Origin: Prevotella sp. CAG:755 | GTDB lineage: Bacteria; Bacteroidota; Bacteroidia; Bacteroidales; Bacteroidaceae | Reading direction: 5' to 3' | Length of the DNA stretch: 6,173 nucleotides | NCBI GenBank assembly: GCA_000431275.1 | Contig: HF989216.1 | Location: 1-6,173, forward strand | Part shown: positions 1 through 6,173 of the stretch, one piece after another | Position numbering within the stretch: position 1 is the first letter of the stretch | How the letters are laid out: every line of letters starts with the position of its first letter | Program-made: the position numbers and the translations under genes | The notes under the pieces: model-generated | What the model saw: the letters and a program-made list of their open reading frames with translations, nothing else | What the model was told of the DNA's origin: nothing | Database searches by the model: none

Positions 1-72
1 GGGATTGTAATGGCTTCACGGATTATCGCCACTTCAACCAAAACCCTTGTAACTCAATTCTATCACTATATC

Positions 73-104
73 TTTCCGCATTTCACTTTTTTGTAGTAAC
101 TTTG
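73..104 (+). promoter_or_regulatory. Bacteroidota-type promoter for the hpt operon
   Basis: TAACTTTG at 97-104 matches the Bacteroidota primary sigma factor -7 consensus TAnnTTTG exactly. TTTC at 73-76, 20 bases upstream, is a one-mismatch version of the -33 TTTG element at the usual spacing. Transcription would start at about 110-112, leaving a leader of only about 13-15 bases before the hpt ATG at 125. The leader is A-rich and has no Shine-Dalgarno sequence, as is common in this phylum. Bases 1-72 hold no gene, repeat or RNA that I can support. Confidence 0.65.
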
Positions 105-124
105 CTTTGTAAAAATGAAAGTCC

Positions 125-661
125 ATGGAAACGATACAGGTCAAAGACAAGAAATTCGCCGTCAGCCTGCCCGCCGAAGAGATCCGTCGCCGCGTGGCCG
201 AGGTGGCTGCACAGATTGACCGAGACATGGCGGGCAAATGCCCGCTCCTGCTCGTGGTGTTGAACGGTGCCTTCATGTTCGCCGCCGACCTTATGCGCGG
301 AATCACAGAGCCGTGCGAGGTCTGTTTCGTCCGGCTGTCTTCCTATTCAGGCACGGCGAGCAGCGGTCATGTCCGGGAGGTGCTCGGCCTGACAGAGGAC
401 ATCGCGGGGCGCAGTGTCGTTATCGTGGAAGACATTGTCGACTCCGGTCTCACGATGAAGAGCCTTGTCGAGTCGCTCGCCGCCCGCCGCCCGGCGGAAA
501 TACGCATAGCCTCGCTTCTTGTCAAGCCCGGCAACCTGAAGGCGGACCTCGACATTCCTTACCGCTGTTTTGACATCCCCAACGACTTCATTGTGGGTTA
601 CGGGCTGGACTACGACGGTTTCGGGCGCAACCTCAGCGACATCTACACCGTAGTCGAATAA
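125..661 (+). CDS. hpt: Hypoxanthine phosphoribosyltransferase
   Basis: A cytoplasmic purine-salvage enzyme that transfers phosphoribose from PRPP to hypoxanthine, and usually guanine, giving IMP or GMP. The 178 residues match the normal bacterial length. The phosphate-binding loop I (LNGA) is at about 46-49 and the flexible loop II Ser-Tyr is at 73-74 (SSYSGT). The PRPP signature VVIVEDIVDSGLT lies at 98-110, with the acidic pair E102-D103 and the likely catalytic base D106. LLVKP at 131-135 supplies the purine-contacting Lys (K134), and DFIVGYGLDY at 154-163 forms the base pocket. The start is firm: an in-frame TGA at 116-118 closes the frame upstream and the ATG at 125 is the first available. 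It is the first gene after the promoter, 45 bases ahead of adk, so probably co-transcribed with it. Specificity between hypoxanthine and guanine cannot be read from the sequence. Confidence 0.95.
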   Translation: METIQVKDKKFAVSLPAEEIRRRVAEVAAQIDRDMAGKCPLLLVVLNGAFMFAADLMRGITEPCEVCFVRLSSYSGTASSGHVREVLGLTEDIAGRSVVIVEDIVDSGLTMKSLVESLAARRPAEIRIASLLVKPGNLKADLDIPYRCFDIPNDFIVGYGLDYDGFGRNLSDIYTVVE

Positions 662-706
662 AAACAAGGGCTGTGGCCCATCACGTATATATACATACTG
701 AAAAGA

Positions 707-1279
707 ATGAAGAACATTGTGATTTTCGGCGCTCCCGGTTCCGGGAAAGGAACGCAGAGCGACCTCTTAGTGGCGCACTATGGTTTCAAACATATCTCGA
801 CGGGCGACGTGCTCCGTGCCGAGATGAAAAACGGCACCGAACTGGGCAAGACCGCTAAGTCTTACATCGACAACGGCCAGCTTATTCCCGATTCGCTGAT
901 GATAGACATCCTGGCCAGCACGTACGACGCCCTTTGTCCCTGCGAGGGCGTTATCTTCGACGGCTTTCCCCGCACCATTCCCCAGGCCGAGGCCCTGAAG
1001 GCCATGCTCGCCGAGCGCGGCACCGAAGTGACAGGCATGCTCGAACTCGACGTGCCGACCGACATGCTCATTGAGCGTCTCGTCAATCGCGGAAAAACTT
1101 CCGGGCGCGCTGACGACAACGAAGAGACCATCAAGAAGCGCCTTGACGTTTACAACACCCAGACCGCACCGCTCATTGAGTGGTATGAGAAGGAGGGCAA
1201 GCGTAACGCTGTGAAAGGCTACGGACCCATCGAAGAAATTCAAGCTGCTCTTTGCGCAGTCATCGACAGCTGGAAATAA
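707..1279 (+). CDS. adk: Adenylate kinase (short-LID form)
   Basis: Catalyses ATP + AMP = 2 ADP in the cytoplasm, keeping adenylate pools balanced. The P-loop GAPGSGKGT is at residues 8-16. The AMP-binding STGDVLR segment is at 31-37, and DGFPRT at 85-90 carries the conserved Asp and Arg. Arginines at 128, 134 and 145 (NRGK, SGRADD, KKRLDVY) fit the phosphate-binding set around the LID. The LID is the short form with no zinc-binding Cys cluster, which explains the 190-residue length against about 215 for long-LID enzymes. The start ATG at 707 sits directly before the beta strand leading into the P-loop, so little N-terminal extension is possible. No promoter motif is visible in the 45-base gap after hpt, so read-through from the hpt promoter is likely. 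The gene ends before a 130-base gap containing an inverted repeat. Confidence 0.97.
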   Translation: MKNIVIFGAPGSGKGTQSDLLVAHYGFKHISTGDVLRAEMKNGTELGKTAKSYIDNGQLIPDSLMIDILASTYDALCPCEGVIFDGFPRTIPQAEALKAMLAERGTEVTGMLELDVPTDMLIERLVNRGKTSGRADDNEETIKKRLDVYNTQTAPLIEWYEKEGKRNAVKGYGPIEEIQAALCAVIDSWK

Positions 1280-1307
1280 CCAGTGTCCCTGCGGACGATC
1301 CTGCAAG

Positions 1308-1359
1308 CCCCTTCGCGGTTTTCCCGGCCCACCGGCGACGGAGAAACGCCGTGAAGGGG
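1308..1359 (+). promoter_or_regulatory. Inverted repeat between adk and obgE, possible attenuator or processing hairpin
   Basis: The arms 1308-1318 and 1349-1359 pair over 11 bp, with one G-U pair (1315/1352). T1319-1322 can extend the stem by pairing with A1344-1346 around a two-base bulge. The apical part contains a further self-complementary CCGG (1324-1327) / CCGG (1332-1335) around a CCCA loop. No T-run follows the 3' arm, so this is not a canonical intrinsic terminator. I see no TAnnTTTG motif between it and the obgE ATG at 1410. Its place inside an apparent operon suggests partial termination, RNA processing or transcript stabilisation, but the sequence does not decide between these. 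Confidence 0.5.
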
Positions 1360-1409
1360 TTGATTGATACACCAAGGCACATCACTGTTCCATACCAACA
1401 CCAGACCCT

Positions 1410-2570
1410 ATGGCTGAAAGCAATTTCGTCGACTACGTGAAAATCTATTGCCGCTCGGGCAAGGGCGGCCGCGGCTCCATGCACATGCACCGGGCCAAGT
1501 ATCAGCCCAACGGCGGTCCCGACGGCGGCGACGGCGGCCGTGGCGGAAACGTCTACCTGCGTGGTAACCACAACTACTGGACACTGCTGCACCTCCGCTA
1601 TGAGCGTCACGTTTTCGCCGGACACGGCGGAAACGGTTCGAAGAACTGCTCACGGGGGTGCGACGGGGAGGACCGGTATATCGACGTACCGTGCGGCACG
1701 GTGGCATACGACGCTGAAACGGGCGAATACCTTTGCGACGTCACGGAGGACGGCCAGACGGTTATGCTCCTCAAAGGCGGTCGCGGCGGATTAGGCAACT
1801 GGCAGTTCCGCACGGCTACCAACCAGGCGCCCCGTTATGCCCAGCCCGGTGAACCGATGCAGGAGATGGAGGTGATTCTTGAATTGAAACTCTTGGCTGA
1901 CGTCGGGCTCGTCGGTTTCCCAAATGCTGGAAAGTCGACTCTGCTTTCGGCCCTTTCGTCAGCGCGTCCGAAGATTGCCAACTATCCTTTCACCACTCTC
2001 GAACCAAGCCTCGGTATTGTGGCCTACCATGACCATCAGTCGTTCGTCATGGCTGACATTCCCGGAATCATTGAGGGGGCAAGCGAAGGTCGCGGACTGG
2101 GGCTCCGTTTCCTGCGCCATATCGAGCGGAATTCCCTCCTGCTCTTCATGGTGCCCGGTGACACAGATGACATCCGTCGCGAGTATGAGGTGTTACTGCG
2201 CGAGTTGGAACAGTTCAATCCCGGGATGCTCGACAAGCACCGTGTGCTCGCCGTGACGAAGTGCGATCTGCTCGACGAGGAACTTATCGACATGCTCAAA
2301 GCCGATTTGCCTTCCGATCTTCCCGTTGTGTTCATCTCGGCAGTGACAGGATTCGGGCTAGATCGGCTGAAAGACGTGCTTTGGACAGAACTCAACAGCG
2401 AAAGTAACAAGCTGCAAGCCATCAGTGAGGGCGGTAGTATCGTCCATCGCAACCGCGAGGCCTCGCGCCTGGCTGCTGACTTTGCCGACTGGGATGCCGG
2501 TATCGAAGGAAACGACGTGGAAGATGTCGACGACTTTGACTATGAAGTGATTGACGACGATGACGACTAA
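1410..2570 (+). CDS. obgE: GTPase Obg (ribosome assembly)
   Basis: An essential GTPase that binds the large ribosomal subunit during maturation and links growth to guanine-nucleotide levels. Residues 1-158 or so form the glycine-rich Obg fold, with many GGxGG and RGG runs (for example 34-47 and 123-130). The G domain follows: G1 GFPNAGKST at 169-177, switch I YPFTT at 192-196, G3 DIPG at 216-219, G4 TKCD at 283-286 and G5 SAV at 310-312. G4 has Thr where many Obg proteins have Asn (NKxD); the specificity Asp is kept. There is no OCT domain. Instead the protein ends in a short linker and an acidic tail (370-386, ending in five Asp). The length of 386 residues fits Bacteroidota Obg. Its last 11 bases overlap the start of pgeF, which implies translational coupling. 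Confidence 0.96.
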   Translation: MAESNFVDYVKIYCRSGKGGRGSMHMHRAKYQPNGGPDGGDGGRGGNVYLRGNHNYWTLLHLRYERHVFAGHGGNGSKNCSRGCDGEDRYIDVPCGTVAYDAETGEYLCDVTEDGQTVMLLKGGRGGLGNWQFRTATNQAPRYAQPGEPMQEMEVILELKLLADVGLVGFPNAGKSTLLSALSSARPKIANYPFTTLEPSLGIVAYHDHQSFVMADIPGIIEGASEGRGLGLRFLRHIERNSLLLFMVPGDTDDIRREYEVLLRELEQFNPGMLDKHRVLAVTKCDLLDEELIDMLKADLPSDLPVVFISAVTGFGLDRLKDVLWTELNSESNKLQAISEGGSIVHRNREASRLAADFADWDAGIEGNDVEDVDDFDYEVIDDDDD

Positions 2571-3354
2571 GCCCGAACTGCTTGAATATGACCTCGGCCC
2601 TGCCGTCCGTGCGTTCACGACAACGCGTTTCGGCGGATGCAGTGAGGGAAATTACGCATCGTTTAACATAAACGGCTATTGCGGCGACAATCCGGCTCAT
2701 GTCGCCGCCAACCGTGCCGCCCTATGCGGCGAACTGGGCATACAGCAGGACCGGCTCATTCTGCCACATCAAGTGCATGGCAAGAAAGTGCTTGCGATAG
2801 ATAGGTCGCTGCTCGCCCTTGATGAGGTTGCCCGTCATGAACGCCTTGAAGGCATCGACGCCGTGATGACCGACGTGACCGGTGTATGCGTCGGCGTCTC
2901 GACGGCCGACTGTATACCAGTGCTCCTTTACGATGAGGAACATTGCGCCGTGGCCGCCGTCCATGCCGGCTGGCGCGGTACAGTGAAAGGAATTGTCGCC
3001 GAGACTGTTCGCGCAATGTCCCTGCACTACGGTACGGAGGCTGCGATGCTCCGCGCTGTCATAGCGCCGGGAATCTCAGTTGCCGCGTTCGAAGTGGGTG
3101 ACGAAGTCTACGATGCCTTCGCTGCCGCCGGATTTCCGATGGACGTCGTGGCGCGGCGCATGGGCAGGTGGCACATAGATCTGAACGTAGCGAATTTCTT
3201 GCAGCTCGAAGCGGCAGGCGTACCGCTTGGTCGTATCCAAGTCAGCAGCTACTGCACTTACACCGAATGCGACCGTTTCTTTTCGGCCCGTCGCTTGGGT
3301 ATTCAGTCCGGACGCCTTTATACGGGCATCCTGCTCAGACCTGACAAACAATAA
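2560..3354 (+). CDS. pgeF: PgeF/YfiH-family laccase-domain protein (purine nucleoside phosphorylase / peptidoglycan editing factor)
   Basis: Member of the Cu-oxidase_4 (YfiH, COG1496) family. Relatives have been reported as purine nucleoside phosphorylase/adenosine deaminases; Escherichia coli PgeF prevents wrong amino acids entering peptidoglycan precursors. Which activity applies here cannot be told. The three metal-site residues are present: His73 (HQVHG, 70-74), Cys118 (STADC, 114-118) and His135 (VHAGWRG, 134-140). The family C-terminal signature is there too ([14 protein letters not shown], 232-245). I chose the ATG at 2560 (264 residues, overlapping obgE by 11 bases) over an in-frame TTG at 2551. 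The TTG would only add the three residues MTT to a protein that begins MTTKPELL. It lies between obgE and the M23 peptidase gene, a setting that fits either a nucleotide or a wall role. Confidence 0.88.
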   Translation: MTTKPELLEYDLGPAVRAFTTTRFGGCSEGNYASFNINGYCGDNPAHVAANRAALCGELGIQQDRLILPHQVHGKKVLAIDRSLLALDEVARHERLEGIDAVMTDVTGVCVGVSTADCIPVLLYDEEHCAVAAVHAGWRGTVKGIVAETVRAMSLHYGTEAAMLRAVIAPGISVAAFEVGDEVYDAFAAAGFPMDVVARRMGRWHIDLNVANFLQLEAAGVPLGRIQVSSYCTYTECDRFFSARRLGIQSGRLYTGILLRPDKQ

Positions 3355-3361
3355 GAAACTG

Positions 3362-4579
3362 ATGAAAACACGTCGAATCCTATCAATGGTGTTGTTGGCG
3401 GCCATGTCGCTTCACGTGACGGCTGACAACTTCACGCCCGCCGAGCAGCAGCAAATCAGCATAGCCACGCCGGGCCTGTTCGCCAAGTCCAAGTCGTTCA
3501 CCCTCGACCTTTCCGTGCTCCCGCAAGGAGATTGGAGCTTTCCCCTTCCTGTCGGGGAATCCCGAAAAGGGCCGGGCGAAGATATCATGATAACGACAAC
3601 CACTGGCGATGCAGTGAAAGCCATGTTCAGCGGCCGTGTGCGGTTGTCACGCAACGTGCCGGGACACGGGGTGACTGTGGTGGTGCGTCATGGCAACGGA
3701 CTCGAAACCGTCTACGCCCGTCTTCGCGGTGCTACGGTCAAGCCAGGGCAGCGCGTCAAAGCTGGCCAGACTGTCGGTATAGTCGGCGAAGAGGCGGGCA
3801 AGGGAGTCTGCCGTTTCGGTATTATGGTCAATGGTTTCCCCGTTAATGTCGAGACGCTGGTCGATATTGTGCGCAAGCGTCTCAGGCGGCAGAGCTATCT
3901 GTTCACGGACAGAGGAATTTCAGTCGAAATCGCAGCGCTCGGCAACGCAAGTGACGGTCCGGATATCGCCGAGGGCATGCCTGAGCCTGGCGGATTGGCC
4001 AACGACGAGGCTGTCGATGTCGACACAGAGTTTACTTCTTACGAAAAGCGTGTAGTGAGTGCGCCGACCAAAGGCCTGTTCGATGATGCTTCGTCTATTA
4101 CTATCAATCTTCATCAATACGGCGACGGCGACTGGGCCTACCCTTTGCCTGGTGCCAAGGTCATCAGTCCCTACGGCGGAAAACGCCGCCATGCCGGCGT
4201 CGACCTTAAAACAAAGCCGAACGACGAGATTCTTGCCGCTTTCCCCGGACGTGTTCGCTTCTCGGGCAATTATTACGGCTATGGCCGTGTGGTGGTCGTG
4301 CGTCACGCCAACGGGATGGAGACCCTGTACAGCCACAATTCCAAAAACCTTGTCAAGGTTGGCGATTGGGTAAAGGCCGGACAGCCTATCGCCCTGACAG
4401 GGCGTACCGGGCGCGCCACGACGGAGCATTTACACTTTGAGGTGCGCATTAACGGCAAGACCTATGATCCTTCCCGCTTTTTCGACCACAAGAGCCGCAG
4501 TCTGAAAAAGGTGAAAGTTGTCGCTCATAAGTCCGGCAAGGTCACCACGACGCCCATGTCGGACGGTCTGAACACCTGA
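3362..4579 (+). CDS. Secreted M23 peptidase with two LytM domains, the first degenerate
   Basis: Probable zinc endopeptidase that cuts peptide cross-links in peptidoglycan in the periplasm. A signal peptide is clear: MKTRR, a hydrophobic stretch at about 6-17, and a likely cleavage after VTA at residue 21. There is no lipobox Cys. The mature protein holds two related blocks, about 36-165 and 236-372, each opening with a GLF...GDWxxPLP motif. The second is a complete LytM domain: HAGVD (H277, D281), YSH (H325) and HLH (H356, H358). In the first, H277 matches Gly70, H325 matches Arg120 and HLH matches Val-Cys-Arg (149-151); only the Asp (D74) survives, so it should be inactive. An acidic linker (about 196-224) joins the blocks and the C-terminus is basic. 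The ATG at 3362 is 7 bases after pgeF. The open frame extends back to 3227, but that stretch lies inside pgeF and would bury the signal peptide. Total length is 405 residues. Confidence 0.9.
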   Translation: MKTRRILSMVLLAAMSLHVTADNFTPAEQQQISIATPGLFAKSKSFTLDLSVLPQGDWSFPLPVGESRKGPGEDIMITTTTGDAVKAMFSGRVRLSRNVPGHGVTVVVRHGNGLETVYARLRGATVKPGQRVKAGQTVGIVGEEAGKGVCRFGIMVNGFPVNVETLVDIVRKRLRRQSYLFTDRGISVEIAALGNASDGPDIAEGMPEPGGLANDEAVDVDTEFTSYEKRVVSAPTKGLFDDASSITINLHQYGDGDWAYPLPGAKVISPYGGKRRHAGVDLKTKPNDEILAAFPGRVRFSGNYYGYGRVVVVRHANGMETLYSHNSKNLVKVGDWVKAGQPIALTGRTGRATTEHLHFEVRINGKTYDPSRFFDHKSRSLKKVKVVAHKSGKVTTTPMSDGLNT

Positions 4580-4601
4580 AAGCAGCACACTTTTTCATAG
4601 C

Positions 4602-4659
4602 CCGATACGACGAAGTCCGCCGCATGCTTCATGGCGTGCGGCGGACTTCGTCGTATCGG
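4602..4659. terminator. 26-bp hairpin between convergent genes, probable bidirectional terminator
   Basis: Arms 4602-4627 and 4634-4659 pair over 26 bp with a single G-T wobble (4625/4636), closing on a six-base TTCATG loop. The outer 23 bp are a perfect inverted repeat. It fills most of the 86-base gap between the M23 stop (4579) and the stop of the small minus-strand gene (4666), so both converging transcripts enter it. Neither exit side carries a T-run in its own reading direction. The only T-run (4591-4595) is on the wrong side for the + strand transcript and reads as A for the - strand one. Termination is therefore inferred from position and stem strength, not from a classical U-tract. 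Confidence 0.7.
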
Positions 4660-4665
4660 TGGGTG

Positions 4666-4869
4666 TCACTTCTTGTGTCGGTTGGCGCGGCGTTGACGGA
4701 TTTCAGCTTTCTTTTTGGCCGCTCCCGAACCATGCTGGCCGGAGATGTAGCTCTTTTTCTTTGCCTTGGTCTTGACGCCGGTTTTCTCTTCCGTCTGACG
4801 CGGGGCGCGGCGGAATACGATGCCTTCTGTAATGGCTTTGATAACTTCTTCTTTCGGGGCTTTCCGCAT
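4666..4869 (-). CDS. Small, very basic protein of unknown function
   Basis: A 67-residue reading frame that I do not recognise. It carries about 22 Lys/Arg and six Glu, so it is strongly basic. A possible helix (PKEEVIKAITEGI, 5-17) is followed by an Arg/Lys-rich middle (RRAPR at 20-24, KTKAKKKS at 33-40). Then come a Gly/Ser patch (SGQHGSG, 43-49) and a basic tail ending RRANRHKK. There is no signal peptide or membrane segment. Such a composition suggests nucleic-acid or ribosome binding, but that is inference. The ATG at 4867-4869 is 16 bases after the stop of the AICAR formyltransferase gene, which suggests one transcript. An earlier in-frame ATG (4954-4956) would overlap that gene by 71 bases and is less likely. 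Codon choice resembles the neighbours, and the stop lies six bases from the hairpin. Confidence that it is real is moderate. Confidence 0.6.
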   Translation of the reverse strand: MRKAPKEEVIKAITEGIVFRRAPRQTEEKTGVKTKAKKKSYISGQHGSGAAKKKAEIRQRRANRHKK

Positions 4870-4885
4870 GGCTGGACGGCTGGTT

Positions 4886-6067
4886 TTAATGATGGAACAA
4901 GCGGATGCCCGTGAAGGCCATGGCGATGTTGTATTTGTCGCAGGTTTCGATGACATGGTCGTCGCGCACCGATCCGCCGGCCTGGGCCACGAAAGCTACG
5001 CCGCTTTTGTGGGCACGTTCGATGTTGTCGCCAAAGGGGAAGAAGGCGTCCGAGCCGAGCGCTACGCCCTGGTTGAGGGCTATCCATTCCTTCTTCTCTT
5101 CGCGGGTGAGCACTTCGGGTTTTTCGGTGAAGAACTTTTGCCACTCGCCGTCGCTCAGGACATCCATGTAGTCGTCAGAGATATAGATGTCGATGGTGTT
5201 GTCGCGGTCAGCACGGCGGATCTTCTCTACCCAAGGCAGGTTCATCACCTTGGGGTGCTGACGGAGCCACCAGATGTCGGCCTTGTTGCCTGCGAGTCGG
5301 GTGCAGTGAATGCGGCTTTGCTGTCCGGCGCCGATACCGATAGCCTGGCCGTCCTTGACGTAGCAGACGGAGTTGCTTTGGGTATATTTGAGCGTGATGA
5401 GGGCGATGCGGAGGTCGCGTTTGGCGGCTTCGGTGAACGTCTTGTTGCGTGTGGGGACATTGTCGAAGAGGTTGTCGCCCGTAAGGTCGATTTCGTTGCG
5501 TCCCTGTTCGAAGGTGATGCCATAGACCTGCTTGTGCTCGATGGGGGCAGGGCGATAGTCAGGATCAATGCGGAGCACGACGTAGGTGCCCTTGCGTTTC
5601 TCGCGGAGGATGGCGAGAGCCTCGTCCGTGTATCCCGGTGCGATGACACCGTCGCTCACTTCGCGCTTGATGAGAAGGGCGGTTGCCTTGTCGCAGGTAT
5701 CACTGAGGGCGATGAAGTCGCCGTACGACGACATGCGGTCGGCACCGCGGGCGCGGGCATAGGCGGCGGCGATAGGCGTGAGGGGTTCAGCGATATCGTC
5801 GACGAAGTAAATCTTGCTGAGTGTATCGCTCAGTGGCAGGCCCACGGCGGCGCCGGCGGGCGAAACGTGCTTGAATGAAGTGGCCGCGGGAATGCCGGTG
5901 GCGGCTTTCAGTTCGCGGACGAGCTGCCAGCCGTTCAGGGCGTCGAGGAAGTTGATGTAGCCGGGGCGGCCGTTCAACACTTCGATGGGGAGCTCCCCTT
6001 GTTCCATGTAGATGCGCGACGGCTTCTGATTGGGATTGCAGCCGTACTTCAAAGCTAACTCTTTCAT
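4886..6067 (-). CDS. Stand-alone AICAR formyltransferase (PurH C-terminal domain type)
   Basis: Cytoplasmic enzyme of de novo purine synthesis that formylates AICAR with 10-formyltetrahydrofolate to give FAICAR, the precursor of IMP. The 393 residues cover only the transformylase part of bifunctional PurH (usually about 510-530 residues). The N-terminal IMP cyclohydrolase (MGS-like) domain is absent. Visible signatures are KYGCNPNQKP at 7-16 (PurH RYGENPHQ-like), SFKHVSPAG at 64-72 with the catalytic Lys66-His67 pair, YTQSNS at 228-233, and GIGAGQQSR at 244-252. SDAFFPFGD at 339-347, GGSVRDD at 364-370 and AFTGIRLFHH at 384-393 complete the set. Single-domain relatives of this length are known in anaerobes. 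The ATG at 6065-6067 begins MKELALKYG. A 31-codon in-frame extension to 6160 is rejected because it would start upstream of the promoter motif at 6147-6154. Ring closure to IMP must come from another gene. Confidence 0.92.
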   Translation of the reverse strand: MKELALKYGCNPNQKPSRIYMEQGELPIEVLNGRPGYINFLDALNGWQLVRELKAATGIPAATSFKHVSPAGAAVGLPLSDTLSKIYFVDDIAEPLTPIAAAYARARGADRMSSYGDFIALSDTCDKATALLIKREVSDGVIAPGYTDEALAILREKRKGTYVVLRIDPDYRPAPIEHKQVYGITFEQGRNEIDLTGDNLFDNVPTRNKTFTEAAKRDLRIALITLKYTQSNSVCYVKDGQAIGIGAGQQSRIHCTRLAGNKADIWWLRQHPKVMNLPWVEKIRRADRDNTIDIYISDDYMDVLSDGEWQKFFTEKPEVLTREEKKEWIALNQGVALGSDAFFPFGDNIERAHKSGVAFVAQAGGSVRDDHVIETCDKYNIAMAFTGIRLFHH

Positions 6068-6146
6068 TGTTTTATGTCTTGATTTGAATGTGCAGGTCGG
6101 GGCGGAATGTGTCTCGGATATGCCGATGTTGTGCCCTATTGCCTCG

Positions 6147-6154
6147 CAAAGATA
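6147..6154 (-). promoter_or_regulatory. Promoter -7 element for the AICAR formyltransferase gene
   Basis: Read on the - strand, this is TATCTTTG, an exact match to the Bacteroidota -7 consensus TAnnTTTG. The -33 TTTG partner would fall at or just beyond the right edge of the window, so it cannot be confirmed. A start of transcription near 6140 would give a leader of about 73 bases before the ATG at 6067. The leader shows no strong hairpin beyond a 4-bp stem and no recognisable riboswitch. Confidence 0.55.
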
Positions 6155-6173
6155 GTGCAAATGAGCGGAATGA

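Noticed and set aside
1..96. The first frame is open from base 1 to a TAG at 94-96 and could be the tail of an upstream gene
   Set aside because: The roughly 31 residues show no recognisable motif, and the open stretch runs into the -33 region and up to the edge of the hpt -7 box. Short open frames at a window edge are expected by chance.
668..679. A short GGGC/GCCC hairpin between hpt and adk
   Set aside because: A 4-bp stem with a 4-base loop and no T-run is too weak to support a terminator or regulatory call.
767..1375. A 202-codon open frame on the - strand opposite adk
   Set aside because: It mirrors adk codons, has no recognisable motif and no promoter motif I can see. adk itself is unambiguous.
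1252..1440. A 62-codon + strand frame bridging the adk end and the obgE start
   Set aside because: It overlaps both neighbours in another frame, crosses the inverted repeat and resembles no protein I know. The RNAVKG echo is recorded as a finding, not as a gene.
3227..3361. A 45-codon N-terminal extension of the M23 peptidase
   Set aside because: It runs inside pgeF in another frame and would place the obvious signal peptide in the interior of the protein.
4820..5878. A 352-codon open frame on the + strand opposite the AICAR formyltransferase gene
   Set aside because: It lies wholly within the antisense of a gene with clear family motifs. Its low-complexity Asp/Val/Gly/Ala-rich product shows no recognisable domain. 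Long antisense frames are expected where third positions are G/C-rich.
6068..6160. A 31-codon N-terminal extension of the AICAR formyltransferase
   Set aside because: Its ATG lies upstream of the TATCTTTG promoter motif, so the extension would not be transcribed from that promoter. The internal start MKELALKYG fits the beginning of the transformylase domain.

Overview
The window looks like chromosomal housekeeping DNA from a member of the Bacteroidota, most likely the order Bacteroidales. Three things point there. Two genes have upstream motifs matching the Bacteroidota sigma factor -7 consensus TAnnTTTG, and no start has a clear Shine-Dalgarno sequence. The gene order hpt-adk-obg-pgeF-M23 peptidase is familiar from Bacteroidales. 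The protein variants also fit: short-LID adenylate kinase, Obg with an acidic tail instead of an OCT domain, and a stand-alone AICAR transformylase. Codon third positions are rich in G and C, so a GC-richer lineage is more likely than Bacteroides itself. The genus cannot be fixed from this sequence alone.

Layout: positions 1-124 are a leader and promoter region with no convincing gene. Five genes follow on the + strand: hypoxanthine phosphoribosyltransferase (hpt, 125-661), adenylate kinase (adk, 707-1279), Obg GTPase (obgE, 1410-2570), PgeF/YfiH laccase-domain protein (2560-3354, overlapping obgE) and a secreted double-LytM M23 peptidase (3362-4579). A 130-base gap between adk and obgE holds a substantial inverted repeat. 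On the - strand, read right to left, are a stand-alone AICAR formyltransferase (4886-6067) with its own promoter motif near the right edge, then a 67-residue, very basic protein of unknown function (4666-4869). The two transcription units converge on a 26-bp hairpin at 4602-4659.

How the genes work together: hpt (salvage to IMP/GMP), adk (AMP/ADP balance) and AICAR formyltransferase (penultimate step of de novo IMP synthesis) all supply purine nucleotides. ObgE is a guanine-nucleotide-responsive ribosome assembly GTPase. PgeF and the M23 enzyme act on, or proof-read, peptidoglycan. The cluster therefore joins purine supply, ribosome assembly and wall growth. No mobile element, CRISPR array, tRNA, rRNA or clear novel system was found. 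The points most worth a second look are the M23 protein with one dead and one intact LytM domain, the two large inverted repeats, and the small basic orphan protein.
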